A DNA stretch of 64,000 nucleotides from Paenibacillus oenotherae (GCF_019443105.1 NZ_JAHZIJ010000020.1:1-64000), one strand, 5' to 3'. Shown: positions 35,274-43,740, counted from the stretch's first letter. Program-made: numbers and translations. The notes: generated by a model not told the origin, from the letters alone.

Positions 35274-35882
35274 TCAATCAAACGGAATCGATTTATAATG
35301 CTTGATCCGTTCATGGCGCATGTCATTCTCATTATAGCCTTGATGGATTAATTCCAATCGGCCCGTCGTTGGATCCATGACGAAGCCATGAACAGGGATA
35401 TCGGTTGGCATGAGCGGATGTCTGCGGATCATGCTCACACTGTGCATAACCCCTTCTTCAGCTGTTTCGAAGCCCTTCAGAAACCGGTTCATCCGAATTC
35501 CTGAGTTTTCCAGCGTCATCAGCACTTCCTCGGAGATCCCCTTCTGCATAAATTTCTGCACCAGATTGTCAGGACTATGGTTCGTCATTCCACAGCCATG
35601 ATGGCCGATTACGAGAATCTCCTGGACATCCATCTCGTAGATTGCGATCAGAATGCTGCGCATCGCGCTTCCGAATGGCTGAGTGAGGATGGCTCCCGCG
35701 TTCTTAATAATTTTGGCATCGCCATTCTTAAGATTCAGCGCCTTGGGCAGCAGCTCGACAAGCCGAGTGTCCATGCAGGTGAGAATTGCAATTCTCTTAT
35801 CCGGATATTTGTCCGTTACATACGACTCGTATTGCTTTTCCTGAACGAATTTCTCATTGAAGGCCATAATTTCGTCAATCAT
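35274..35882 (-). CDS. beta-class carbonic anhydrase
   Basis: 202 residues. Zinc ligands and catalytic dyad are visible: ILTCMDTRLVELLP (Cys, Asp-Arg) and LVIGHHGCGMTNH (His-x-x-Cys). IKNAGAILTQPFGSAMRSILIAIYEM is the conserved helix. It interconverts CO2 and bicarbonate in the cytoplasm and so feeds carboxylases. AAGGTGAGGTACGCTT precedes the ATG. A ydaO-type c-di-AMP riboswitch with terminator lies about 110 bases upstream on the same strand and no other gene intervenes, so this gene is its apparent target. A 25-codon open frame overlaps its start. Confidence 0.92.
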   Translation of the reverse strand: MIDEIMAFNEKFVQEKQYESYVTDKYPDKRIAILTCMDTRLVELLPKALNLKNGDAKIIKNAGAILTQPFGSAMRSILIAIYEMDVQEILVIGHHGCGMTNHSPDNLVQKFMQKGISEEVLMTLENSGIRMNRFLKGFETAEEGVMHSVSMIRRHPLMPTDIPVHGFVMDPTTGRLELIHQGYNENDMRHERIKHYKSIPFD

Positions 35883-35952
35883 AAGCGTACCTCACCTTCT
35901 TCGTATAATGGCTGTAGCCGTAACGACCTTCTTCCAACAGTCCCGGATTCAT
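35875..35952 (-). CDS. candidate 25-codon upstream ORF overlapping the carbonic anhydrase start
   Basis: ATG at plus 35950-35952 opens MNPGLLEEGRYGYSHYTKKV... and stops at TGA 35875-35877, inside the carbonic anhydrase start (ATGATTGA). The frame is open further upstream and reads protein-like (RPGRLKDNTAR before the Met). There is no good ribosome site, and the ATG falls in a small hairpin (CCCGGAT-TC-ATCCGGG). It may be a leader peptide, the remnant of a longer gene, or chance. Confidence 0.3.
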   Translation of the reverse strand: MNPGLLEEGRYGYSHYTKKVRYAYD

Positions 35953-35995
35953 CCGGGCGGTGTTGTCTTTGAGCCGGCCGGGTCTCGAAAAAAGC

Positions 35996-36023
35996 ACAAA
36001 AAGACCCTATGGGAATAGGGTCT
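35996..36023 (-). terminator. riboswitch expression-platform terminator
   Basis: AGACCCTAT (36002-36010) pairs with ATAGGGTCT (36015-36023), and the minus strand continues with TTTTTG and then TTTTTT. It lies directly after the ydaO aptamer and before the carbonic anhydrase gene, as expected for a transcription-terminating riboswitch. Confidence 0.85.
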
Positions 36024-36039
36024 CGTTAACATACAATAG

Positions 36040-36170
36040 ATTTCAAGACCCATCTACTGCTGACGAGGTTAGCTGACGGGCTCGGGTAGATGGTACCCTA
36101 CATGTGCAATGATTCGCCCCAATTGACTGGTTCCCCCGCTTCCCGGCAAAAGGCTTGCCGAGAATTAAGC
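36040..36170 (-). promoter_or_regulatory. ydaO-yuaA c-di-AMP riboswitch aptamer
   Basis: Reading the minus strand, the conserved ydaO blocks occur in order: CTCGGCAAGCC, GCCGGGAAGCGGGGGAACC, GGGGCGAATC, AGGGTACC, TCTACCCGAGCCCGTCAG and CTAACCTCGTCAGC. The set of GGGGGAACC, GGGG(T/C)GAATC and CCCGTCAGCTAACCTCG is diagnostic for RF00379. The family binds cyclic di-AMP and usually turns genes off when the ligand is high. The -10 box lies just upstream, the terminator follows, and the next gene is a carbonic anhydrase. Confidence 0.9.
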
Positions 36171-36178
36171 GTATATCC

Positions 36179-36208
36179 ATTGTAGAATATAATCGTTTCA
36201 AAAGTCAA
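36179..36208 (-). promoter_or_regulatory. sigma-A promoter of the riboswitch transcript
   Basis: On the minus strand TTGACT (plus 36203-36208) and TACAAT (plus 36179-36184) are spaced 18 bases. Transcription would start near 36172, at the 5' edge of the aptamer. Confidence 0.75.
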
Positions 36209-36238
36209 AGCAAACAGCATATATTGACATGTGAAAAT

Positions 36239-36529
36239 TTACTCCTTGACTTCCATCACAATCTCGTTCTCTTGCTCATCCAGTGTAATAATCAGCTTCT
36301 TATTGTCCAAGTACCAGAGATTATCCTCTTCCATATAGAAATCGATGCCTGCCGCAATATGATGAAGCGCCGCATTGCGCGGGACGTCCTTCATGACGCC
36401 CAATGAGAAGCCTGGCTGTACACTGCCGCAGCCTCCCAATCGCACGAAAATCCGCACATGATCCCCTTCTTGCAAGAGCATCTCTCTCTTGTACCAATCT
36501 GCAGCCGCTCCTTCAACCAACAATCTCAT
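36239..36529 (-). CDS. HesB/YneR-family small protein
   Basis: 96 residues (MRLLVEGAAADWYKREM...). It resembles the HesB/IscA-like YneR group: VRIFVRLGGCGSVQPGFSLGV carries one of the Cys positions, and a C-terminal LDEQENEIVMEV replaces the usual C-terminal CGC, so iron-sulfur binding is doubtful. The function of this subgroup is unknown. ATG 36527-36529 lies nine bases after AAGGGAG; ATG 36538 directly abuts it. The carbonic anhydrase transcript starts downstream from its own promoter. Confidence 0.75.
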   Translation of the reverse strand: MRLLVEGAAADWYKREMLLQEGDHVRIFVRLGGCGSVQPGFSLGVMKDVPRNAALHHIAAGIDFYMEEDNLWYLDNKKLIITLDEQENEIVMEVKE

Positions 36530-36709
36530 CGTCTCCATCTCCCTTCATGCCGACGCCAAACACCTTCACTATTAATATAACACCACCCTGGAAGATTATG
36601 AACAGTTGCACCGCAAAAACATTTTCACAACAGGAACACTCATATATAATACAAATATATCAGGGCAGCTCATTGCACCCGCGCCCGCTGAAACGATAGG
36701 AGAAAACAG

Positions 36710-37702
36710 ATGGATATTGTTGAAATTGCTACACATCTCATAGACGAGGACAGTGATCAACCGAGATATCAGTTCGATGAAGAAGCGCTGCAGGAATTGA
36801 TGAGAAGCATCGAGGAGCTCGGTTTGCTGTCACCCATCAAAGTAAGAACAACAGACAACGGCAGGTACAAAATTATATATGGCAACCGCCGCTACAAAGC
36901 TTGCCAGACGCTGGACCGCAAGACGATTCCCTGCATCGTATCCGATGTAACGGATGATCTGGAAATTTATTTGGAGCAAATCGCGGAAAATTTAACGAGG
37001 GAGGGCTTCTCGCCCATTGAGGAGGCGGAGGCGTTCAACAAGCTGTTGACGGATACCAGGTTCAGCAGCTCCACCAAATTTCTCTCCAGCAAGCTCGGCA
37101 AACCCGAGTCCTATATTAAGAACAAATGCGAATTGCTGAAGTTCGGCAAAGCGGTTAAGAAGCTGATAGTAAGCGGTACAGAGATCCGGAAGGACAAGCT
37201 GACGGAGGATCAGCTGCTGCCGCTCAAAAATTTGCAGCTTGAGCATCGTGATCCGTTAGCGCTCATTATTGCCAGAGACGAACTGCCCGTATCCGATGTC
37301 AAAAAAATCGCCCGGTTATTCATGGACGCGGACATCTCGACCGGAACGAAGGACAAGCTGCTGTACAAGTCAGGGCGCGATCTGCTGGAAACCTGGTCCG
37401 TCTATGAGCATAACCGGAAGGAGCGGGCGAAGCGCGCTGCTGAAGCAGACTCTGAACAAGGCGCAGCGACAGCCAAGAAAGAACGTGTCGAACGGGTAAA
37501 GGAACCGCTGGTGAAGGAAAAGCTGCAGCGGCTCATTACCTCCCTGCCAACTCATACTCCTCTGACAACGGAGGCAATCTCCTCATTGGAATCTGTCCTC
37601 GGAGAAGAGCGGTCGAGCTTGCTTGCCGATATGGACAAGCTGATTGAACAACTTGAGAACCACCTTGCCGATTGGCGAACAATCAGAGAAAGAGCGCAAT
37701 AA
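36710..37702 (+). CDS. solitary ParB/Spo0J-like protein
   Basis: 330 residues. An N-terminal ParB nuclease-like domain (about 1-100) has VRTTDNGRYKIIYGNRRYKACQTL and the ENLTREGFSPIEEAEAFNKLL box that binds CTP in canonical ParB proteins. A helix-turn-helix region (about 110-150, FLSSKLGKPESYIKNKCELL) and a charged C-terminal part with coiled-coil character follow. No parA is adjacent and the neighbours are not chromosome-origin genes, so this looks like a Noc- or plasmid-type paralogue. ATG follows AGGAGAAAACAG. Confidence 0.85.
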   Translation: MDIVEIATHLIDEDSDQPRYQFDEEALQELMRSIEELGLLSPIKVRTTDNGRYKIIYGNRRYKACQTLDRKTIPCIVSDVTDDLEIYLEQIAENLTREGFSPIEEAEAFNKLLTDTRFSSSTKFLSSKLGKPESYIKNKCELLKFGKAVKKLIVSGTEIRKDKLTEDQLLPLKNLQLEHRDPLALIIARDELPVSDVKKIARLFMDADISTGTKDKLLYKSGRDLLETWSVYEHNRKERAKRAAEADSEQGAATAKKERVERVKEPLVKEKLQRLITSLPTHTPLTTEAISSLESVLGEERSSLLADMDKLIEQLENHLADWRTIRERAQ

Positions 37703-37714
37703 TTGATCTCGCTT

Positions 37715-37738
37715 GTTAACGCCCCTGTTTGGAGCGTT
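37715..37738. terminator. small stem-loop between convergent genes
   Basis: TAACGC and GCGTTA arms enclose CCCTGTTTGGA between the ParB-like stop and the stop of the D-type germination protein. It has no T-run and is weak. Confidence 0.35.
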
Positions 37739-37961
37739 AGCTGAACATATGCACAATCGGAGAGAACAGCGCATCTATCCAGCGGGATGGACCGCTTATC
37801 GCGGGGAAGAACAGAAGCAAGACAGCGAGCAGCCACCCTATGCTAGTCAGCATCAGGAAAGCTGCTCTTTCCTTTAGACTGTTCTGGGGAATGCCTCTCC
37901 ATTCCAGCAGATAGATAAACGCAACAATCAACGTGATACAAAGAAAATAGCTGGCCTTCAT
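37737..37961 (-). CDS. small two-TM membrane protein of the germination operon (D-type subunit)
   Basis: 74 residues with two hydrophobic segments (YFLCITLIVAFIYLLEW and FLMLTSIGWLLAVLLLFFP). Size, topology and position after gerC match the D proteins found with many GerA-type receptors, which tune receptor activity. It starts four bases after the gerC stop with AAGGGATGAATGG upstream, so it is the fourth gene of this operon. The first receptor operon in the window has no such gene. Confidence 0.75.
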   Translation of the reverse strand: MKASYFLCITLIVAFIYLLEWRGIPQNSLKERAAFLMLTSIGWLLAVLLLFFPAISGPSRWIDALFSPIVHMFS

Positions 37962-37965
37962 CCAT

Positions 37966-39171
37966 TCATCCCTTCTCCCCTTCCATCCTGTTCGTAGGCA
38001 CTGTACGTTTTCCTGGGTTCACAATGACGGTCTTAATATCGTACTTCACCTGAACATGGGGAAAGATTTCCTCCCAATTGCCCTTTTCCTTATTCCAAAT
38101 TTTTGGATACTTCCGATGAAAAGCTTCTGCAAAACCGAATACATCCGCTTCAAATTTTTTTTGCACAATTTGCAGCGTTCGATTCATTCGCTTCTCAATT
38201 TCCTGCTTGAGCCCCTCTTCCACTATCCGGGTTCCTTTTAACTCCGCAACATCAGTGTTGGACGTATTCTGAACCAGAATCTCTCTCGTATCAATTCCGA
38301 CTGTCATCTCCCATATCCCATTGCTGATTCGCGGTTTAAGTCTGGTTCTCCCACGGTTAAGCCTTGCGGAGATGATTCCTCCCTGATCCTCTGTTACAAT
38401 AGTCGCTGTGGCCATATCGATTTCATTACGGAACCACATCACCCCACGGGTAATATTGTCATCAATATATCCGGCAAGCTTCGAATCCTTGAACACCGCA
38501 CAGCCTGTAATGGCAGGGTAGCGCTTCTGCGGCTGTCCTTCAGGCGCTGGCATAATTTCGATACTGGGCATAATCGCTGTTCCTTTGCTGCTGCTCAGCA
38601 TAATATTGAAATTTCCGGCGGACATGGCAAGCCCGATCTTCAGATTACTGACTTCCTCAAGCACATCTGCGGAGCTGCTTCTCAGCTGTGGTGTCAAAGC
38701 CAGAACATCCTTTGCCTTCGTCCGGCTGACAAAGACCAGTGCGCTGCCGCGGATTTGCGGGACACGCAGAATATAATCCATATGTCCGGCTATATCCTGC
38801 TTTGCTGCACTATGACTGAAGACAAAGACCTCATTCTGCCCCCAGAACAGCAGGCGCGGCACCTTTTCCTGCACTTTCGACACTGCGTCGGCGAAATTGA
38901 TGCCAGTAGCCGATATAACCGTTGATTGATTCTGACTGGAACTGCCCTTGGATCCGCCGCCTTGCATTGAAATGCTGCTGCCTTGAGGCGGAGTATAAAT
39001 TTGCAAGGAAAGCTCAATCAGGTTATCGGAGTACTGATCAATCCCTACCGCTGTAATTGTCGCCAGATCATTGACCTCTATACGGTCCCAGCAGCCGCTC
39101 AGCGTACAGGAGGCCAGGACGAGCAGTACGAATACTCCTCCAGCCTTCAACAGCATTGGCCGTACCCTCAT
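37966..39171 (-). CDS. spore germinant receptor subunit C lipoprotein (GerC family)
   Basis: 401 residues. The signal ends LVLASCTLSGCWDRIEVNDLATI, with the family's lipobox Cys and W-D-R. A Ser/Gln-rich insert (GSSISMQGGGSKGSSSQNQ, about 62-80) is unusual. AFHRKYPKIWNKEKGNWEEIFP near the C-terminus is the conserved GerC end. The start overlaps the gerB stop (ATGA), a sign of coupled translation. Confidence 0.92.
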   Translation of the reverse strand: MRVRPMLLKAGGVFVLLVLASCTLSGCWDRIEVNDLATITAVGIDQYSDNLIELSLQIYTPPQGSSISMQGGGSKGSSSQNQSTVISATGINFADAVSKVQEKVPRLLFWGQNEVFVFSHSAAKQDIAGHMDYILRVPQIRGSALVFVSRTKAKDVLALTPQLRSSSADVLEEVSNLKIGLAMSAGNFNIMLSSSKGTAIMPSIEIMPAPEGQPQKRYPAITGCAVFKDSKLAGYIDDNITRGVMWFRNEIDMATATIVTEDQGGIISARLNRGRTRLKPRISNGIWEMTVGIDTREILVQNTSNTDVAELKGTRIVEEGLKQEIEKRMNRTLQIVQKKFEADVFGFAEAFHRKYPKIWNKEKGNWEEIFPHVQVKYDIKTVIVNPGKRTVPTNRMEGEKG

Positions 39172-40253
39172 TTTGCCGCCCTCCTCATCAATGCCGCCAG
39201 AAGCAGCAGGAACGGGACTACCACCTGCATAGTCAATAAATAATAAGGGACAGCGGTATTAAAAAAATGATCAAGCTCCTGCAGGCGCGGCTGCCCCCAC
39301 TGGCTTAGAATCACCACAAGCAGCCCGACCGGAAGCGCCATAATCCGGTAACGGGGCAGTCCGCACCACTGTGAGGCCCCAAGTGTGCAGGCATATAGAA
39401 ACATCGATAGCTTGACAAAGGTGCCTGCCACCCAAAGCACCATAATTAAGGATTCAAGGTGCTGGAAAAAGCCCGCGACACTAATCGTTCTTGCGACGCC
39501 TATTAGCGGGTAGATATAATGAGCCGTTTCCTCCCCCATGAGCAGCAGTGCGCCCAAATTAACAAGAATCAGCGTGATCATGACGGCGAGAAGTGTGAAG
39601 AAGCCCGCTTTCATGCCTTCATCGCGATTATGCATATAAGGGAGAAGAAAAGCGATGATAAAAAACTCGCTGTACCAGCTATGAATGGAGAGGGATCCTC
39701 TAATAGACGGCATCAATCCATGCTCGAACATAGGCAGCATGTTGGTCGGTGTAAGCTCAGGAGTAACGAGGATAAGCACCGACATAAGCAGGATGAAGGC
39801 AAAAGGTGTAACTAGCGAGGCCGTTCTGGCAACGACTTCAATGCCCCCGCGCGCGGTATATGCACACAGCAGCGCAAAGCTGGCGACAATGACGATCATC
39901 GGCGTTTTGATGAAGAAATTGCCGATAATAAAGTTGCCGTACTCCTTCAGGATCAGGCTTGAAACGTGGATATAGAAGAACAAATAGAGGAACCCGAGCG
40001 CCTTGCCCATGACTTTCCCGAGAATGCTCTCACAGTATTCAATCACGGTCGCTTTAGGATACATTTTATTCAATTGAATCGCTATTAATAAACTGGCGGC
40101 GCCAGCGATAAAAGCCCAGATCGGCGTGATCCACATATCGCGCCCTGCGTATTCGGCAGCCATGGACGGAAGCGAAAGAATGGCAGTGGCAATAATAGTA
40201 GGATACATGACCATGCACAACTGGACGCCGCCGATTTTTCCTTGTTCCATCAT
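39168..40253 (-). CDS. spore germinant receptor subunit B (GerB, APC-type permease)
   Basis: 361 residues of about ten membrane segments, starting MMEQGKIGGVQLCMVMYPTIIATAIL, the spore germination permease pattern. It likely holds the germinant-binding pocket. GAAGGTGAATCGGT precedes the ATG. It follows gerA by 18 bases and overlaps gerC by four. Confidence 0.92.
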   Translation of the reverse strand: MMEQGKIGGVQLCMVMYPTIIATAILSLPSMAAEYAGRDMWITPIWAFIAGAASLLIAIQLNKMYPKATVIEYCESILGKVMGKALGFLYLFFYIHVSSLILKEYGNFIIGNFFIKTPMIVIVASFALLCAYTARGGIEVVARTASLVTPFAFILLMSVLILVTPELTPTNMLPMFEHGLMPSIRGSLSIHSWYSEFFIIAFLLPYMHNRDEGMKAGFFTLLAVMITLILVNLGALLLMGEETAHYIYPLIGVARTISVAGFFQHLESLIMVLWVAGTFVKLSMFLYACTLGASQWCGLPRYRIMALPVGLLVVILSQWGQPRLQELDHFFNTAVPYYLLTMQVVVPFLLLLAALMRRAAK

Positions 40254-40271
40254 ACCGATTCACCTTCGATT

Positions 40272-41843
40272 TCATTGTTCGTCTTGGATGCGTTTATCTC
40301 TCCTGGCAGCAGGCTGTCTGTGAATGTTCCTGTCGATTGTAAGTGAGGGACGAGTATTCATCTTCCACCATGGCGCTCGGATCAGGATGTCCTTGAGATC
40401 CTTCTGCTCCACTGTGGCCAAGGGCGACATATAAGGAACTCCGAATGAGCGCAATGTGCATACGTGAATGAGAACGGCGAGAATCCCCATAATAACGCCA
40501 AGCAATCCCAGCATTCCCGCCAGCAGCATAATCGGAAATCTTATGATGCGCAGCGTAAAGCCGATAGCGTAGTGAGGCACCATAAAGGAAGAAATTCCGG
40601 TAATCGCCACGACCATGACCATGGGTGCCGATACGATCCCGGCGGCTACTGCAGCTTGACCGATAACTAGCGCCCCCACGATACTGACCGCCGAGCCGAC
40701 CTGCTTGGGAAGCCTGACCCCGGCTTCCCGCAGCGCCTCAAATGCAATCTCCATAATCAGTGCCTCTACGATGGCGGGGAAAGGAACCGTCTCTCTTGAT
40801 GAAGCGATGCTGAAGTACAGAGAAGCCGGCAGCATCTCCTGGTGATAGCTAAGAATCGCAACATATAGGGAAGGCAGCAGCATGGACATGGCCAGGAATA
40901 CATACCGCAGCCAGCGTGTTGCCGTACTGAAAATATAGCGATCGTAATAATCTTCAGGCGATTGCAGCAGGGAAAAGAAAGAGATCGGAACGATGAGCAC
41001 GAACGGGGTTCCATTGACGAATATCGCAATTCTGCCTTCCAGCAGATTGGCGGCTACGACATCCGGACGCTCGGTCACGAGCGATCGCGGGAAGGGTGTC
41101 AACGACTTATCCTCAATCATCTCCTCGATGTAGGAGGTCTCAAGGATGCCGTCGATATCAATGCTCTTGACGCGGGTTCTAACCTCTTTGAGCAGCTCAT
41201 CCAGCACAAGTCCCTCAATATAAGTGAGCACAACCTCGGTCCCTGTATATCTGCCGATCGTCATGCTCTCTGTCTTCAAGAGTGGTGTACGGATTTTCCG
41301 GCGAACGAGCGACAAGTTGACCGTTAATGTTTCCGTGAAGCCTTCGCGCGGCCCTCTAATGACCGACTCGGCCTGGGGCTCCTCTACGGACCTCTTCTCC
41401 GTCTTCGTAATCGCAATTGCGATGCCTTGCCGGTGGCCATCAATAATCAGGACAGCATGTCCGATGGACAGATGGTTCACACAGTCCTGGATTGTATTGA
41501 CCGGCTTCACTTCCGAAACTGGCAGCGACTTTTCTACAAGATTGCCGATTCCTTCATCCAATGCTGTGCTGCCCTGCATGAGCGGAATGAGCACATACTG
41601 GCCGATCCCTTCATGGTCTGTAAGTCCACTAATATAGATAATGGTCGCATTAATATGACCGCTTATCTGGAACGGACGGAAGACTACATCCGAGCATTGC
41701 TTATAAACAGCCTGGATCATTCTTATGTTCGCTGTATAACTTTCCGTGAGCTTTTCTTGTGAAGGCTTGTCATTCTCAGGGCGACTATTATTTTTCTGAT
41801 TAGCTTGGGACCACTTGTGGAGCAGTCTCATTAGTAATCTCAT
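40272..41843 (-). CDS. spore germinant receptor subunit A (GerA family)
   Basis: 523 residues. A hydrophilic N-terminal extension (about 1-35) is longer than in the first receptor. Then comes the GerA domain with KRSVEEPQAESVIRGPREGFTETLTVNLSLVRRKI, followed by the membrane half (LAMSMLLPSLYVAIL; VGSAVSIVGALVIGQAAV). AAGGAG lies ten bases upstream of the ATG. It is the first gene of gerA-gerB-gerC-gerD and clearly homologous to the A subunit at 6756 but diverged, so the two receptors likely recognise different nutrients. Confidence 0.93.
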   Translation of the reverse strand: MRLLMRLLHKWSQANQKNNSRPENDKPSQEKLTESYTANIRMIQAVYKQCSDVVFRPFQISGHINATIIYISGLTDHEGIGQYVLIPLMQGSTALDEGIGNLVEKSLPVSEVKPVNTIQDCVNHLSIGHAVLIIDGHRQGIAIAITKTEKRSVEEPQAESVIRGPREGFTETLTVNLSLVRRKIRTPLLKTESMTIGRYTGTEVVLTYIEGLVLDELLKEVRTRVKSIDIDGILETSYIEEMIEDKSLTPFPRSLVTERPDVVAANLLEGRIAIFVNGTPFVLIVPISFFSLLQSPEDYYDRYIFSTATRWLRYVFLAMSMLLPSLYVAILSYHQEMLPASLYFSIASSRETVPFPAIVEALIMEIAFEALREAGVRLPKQVGSAVSIVGALVIGQAAVAAGIVSAPMVMVVAITGISSFMVPHYAIGFTLRIIRFPIMLLAGMLGLLGVIMGILAVLIHVCTLRSFGVPYMSPLATVEQKDLKDILIRAPWWKMNTRPSLTIDRNIHRQPAARRDKRIQDEQ

Positions 41844-41977
41844 TTGCTTGTCGCTCCTTGTAAGATGATGGAGCTATTTTTTACCATCCTGCAGTAATTT
41901 ATGCGCTGGTTGCAGAACCTGCCCGCAATCAGCGATCCCTGCTAACTCTGCAGCCCCTGCTTTCCCGTGTTGTGCAT

Positions 41978-42658
41978 TCACAACGTTTGTTCCATTATGC
42001 TGTGCAGCAATCGGAATGACTCGCTGCTCCTTCCCATTCCCCGTCTGATCTCGTCCGCAGTTTGGATATAGGGACCGGCACCCAGCTCTCCAGCCCATTG
42101 AGCCAGCATCTCCTCTATGCAAGCGGGCGTAGTCTCCAGGTGAAACTGCAGGCCCACTATACGCGCATCATATGCGAAAGCTTGATTGGCGCAGCCATCC
42201 GACCAAGCCAGCCGTCTGGCTCCTTGAGGCAGATCAAACGTATCCCCGTGCCACTGAAAACTGTGAAAGTTGGCCGGAATTTCCTTGAACCAAGGATGCT
42301 CCTCACCGGTACGAAGGATGCGGTGCCAGCCAATTTCTTTGCAGGTATGCCGATATACCCGGCCTCCCAGCAGCTCAGCCAGCATCTGCGCTCCCAGACA
42401 GATGCCGAGCACTTTCTTCCCGCGCAGAATCGCCTGCTCGACGAACCGCTTCTCCTCCGCTAACCAAGGATACAGACTTTCCTGATAGACACTCATCGGC
42501 CCGCCCAGAATGATCAATAAATCGATACTGTTAAGCCATTCCATTCTCAAGCCCAGCGAAGGATCATGAACATTCAGCACATGTCCGTGCCTGTTGGACC
42601 ACATCGACAGCGCGTGAATATCATCAAAAGCAAAATGTTTCAAAGCAAGTATGTTCAA
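41978..42658 (-). CDS. class I glutamine amidotransferase-like protein
   Basis: About 226 residues. LLIILGGPMSVYQESLYPWL is followed by the nucleophile elbow VLGICLGAQMLAELLGG (catalytic Cys), and GLQFHLETTP supplies the His-Glu pair, so the triad is complete. It looks like the GMP-synthase-like GATase group acting without an attached synthase; the substrate is unknown. I prefer the TTG at 42656-42658, which has GAGGAAGGTG close upstream. The ATG at 42685 has no ribosome site. Confidence 0.82.
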   Translation of the reverse strand: MNILALKHFAFDDIHALSMWSNRHGHVLNVHDPSLGLRMEWLNSIDLLIILGGPMSVYQESLYPWLAEEKRFVEQAILRGKKVLGICLGAQMLAELLGGRVYRHTCKEIGWHRILRTGEEHPWFKEIPANFHSFQWHGDTFDLPQGARRLAWSDGCANQAFAYDARIVGLQFHLETTPACIEEMLAQWAGELGAGPYIQTADEIRRGMGRSSESFRLLHSIMEQTL

Positions 42659-42770
42659 ACGGATCACCTTCCTCGTCAAAATCATGGTTATGTTATATTT
42701 CCTGTCACCATAGTAGTGGATTAATTGTGATCCCGGTAGATGATTATCCCACTATGTGGGATGATGGAAT

Positions 42771-42811
42771 AAAAAAAAGCAGCCTTGACGGCTCCGCTGC
42801 TGATGGCTGCT
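42771..42811 (-). terminator. orphan minus-strand terminator
   Basis: AGCAGCC (42778-42784) pairs with GGCTGCT (42805-42811), and the minus strand continues with eight T residues. The nearest minus-strand gene upstream is iclR-type, about 1.06 kb away, with only repeats between. Confidence 0.7.
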
Positions 42812-42828
42812 GTGTACGCAATGTCTGA

Positions 42829-43022
42829 CATTCCTGCAATTGTACTCGGTATCTCTAGCAAACCTCTGTCGCTCTGTCGGACTGCTATAAACGATTCCTC
42901 CAGCATTCCTGCTAATGTTCCCGGTATCTCTAGCAAACCTCTGTCGCTCTGTCCGAACTGATATACTCGATTCCTCCAGCATTCCTGACCCTTACTCTAA
43001 CTGCAGCACTCGATTCCTCCAG
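42829..43022. repeat. about 75-bp tandem repeat, two full copies and one short copy
   Basis: Copies begin with CATTCCTG at 42829, 42904 and 42980 and end with CGATTCCTCCAG. The first two share TCTCTAGCAAACCTCTGTCG. The third keeps only the ends (43 bp). A different unit starting with the same CATTCCTGCT follows at 43023. No coding potential is evident. Confidence 0.8.
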
Positions 43023-43206
43023 CATTCCTGCTATTGTGCATCCTTTGGTGGCCTATTTACTCCGAAATTCAACAATTCCTGCGACAGCGCATCCTTTTAT
43101 CGACTGAAGCTCAATTTGAAGCGATAATCACTGGAATTCATGCCCTATCGCAGGCTTTTCGCTATTCCAGCGTAATCTGCGGATAATTGATGCACATTTG
43201 CATGTT
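43023..43206. repeat. 184-bp direct repeat, copy A
   Basis: Begins CATTCCTGCTATTGTGCATC and ends near GATGCACATTTGCATG. It includes CCTGCGACAGCGCATCC and TTCATGCCCTATCGCAGGC, so it belongs to the wider CCTGC...GCAGG palindrome family. A second copy lies 398 bases downstream. Confidence 0.8.
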
Positions 43207-43420
43207 TATTTTGCAGGGGACGCCACCATATGAGAGAGCAGCATATATCGCAATGTGTCCTCTCATCATTATGCTCATTTTCTCCACCCAACTGATCAGC
43301 AGCGGTCTACTCCATTTCAACAAACTTTACGGACTCTAATGCTGCTCTGCTCGATAGGTTGACCACCTGCATGTGACGCCAAGCACCGCGCACTGGGAGC
43401 TGCAGGCGTTCTACTACTAA

Positions 43421-43604
43421 CATTCCTGCTATTGTGCATCCTTTAGCGACCTATTTACTTCGAAATTCAACAATTCCTGCGACAGCGCATCCTTTTATCG
43501 ACTGAAGCTCAAATTGATGCGATAATCGCTGGAATTCATGCTCAATCGCAGGCTTTTCGCTATTTCGGCTCATTCTGCGGTAAATTGATGCACTATAGCA
43601 GGCT
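43421..43604. repeat. 184-bp direct repeat, copy B
   Basis: Colinear with copy A at 43023, with scattered substitutions and no obvious indels. It ends GATGCACTATAGCAGGC, keeping the palindrome arm that copy A has lost. The unique sequence between the copies (43207-43420) holds no recognisable gene. Confidence 0.8.
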
Positions 43605-43740
43605 TTGTCTTTAAGCATGAGAGTGACATAGTAGTTAGCTATTCGACGGGTATTTGGACACGCCTATGATGGATTTGCGATGAGCATTCGATGGACATCG
43701 ACGGATCTTCAACAGGTATGCAACGGCTCGGCTACCATCG

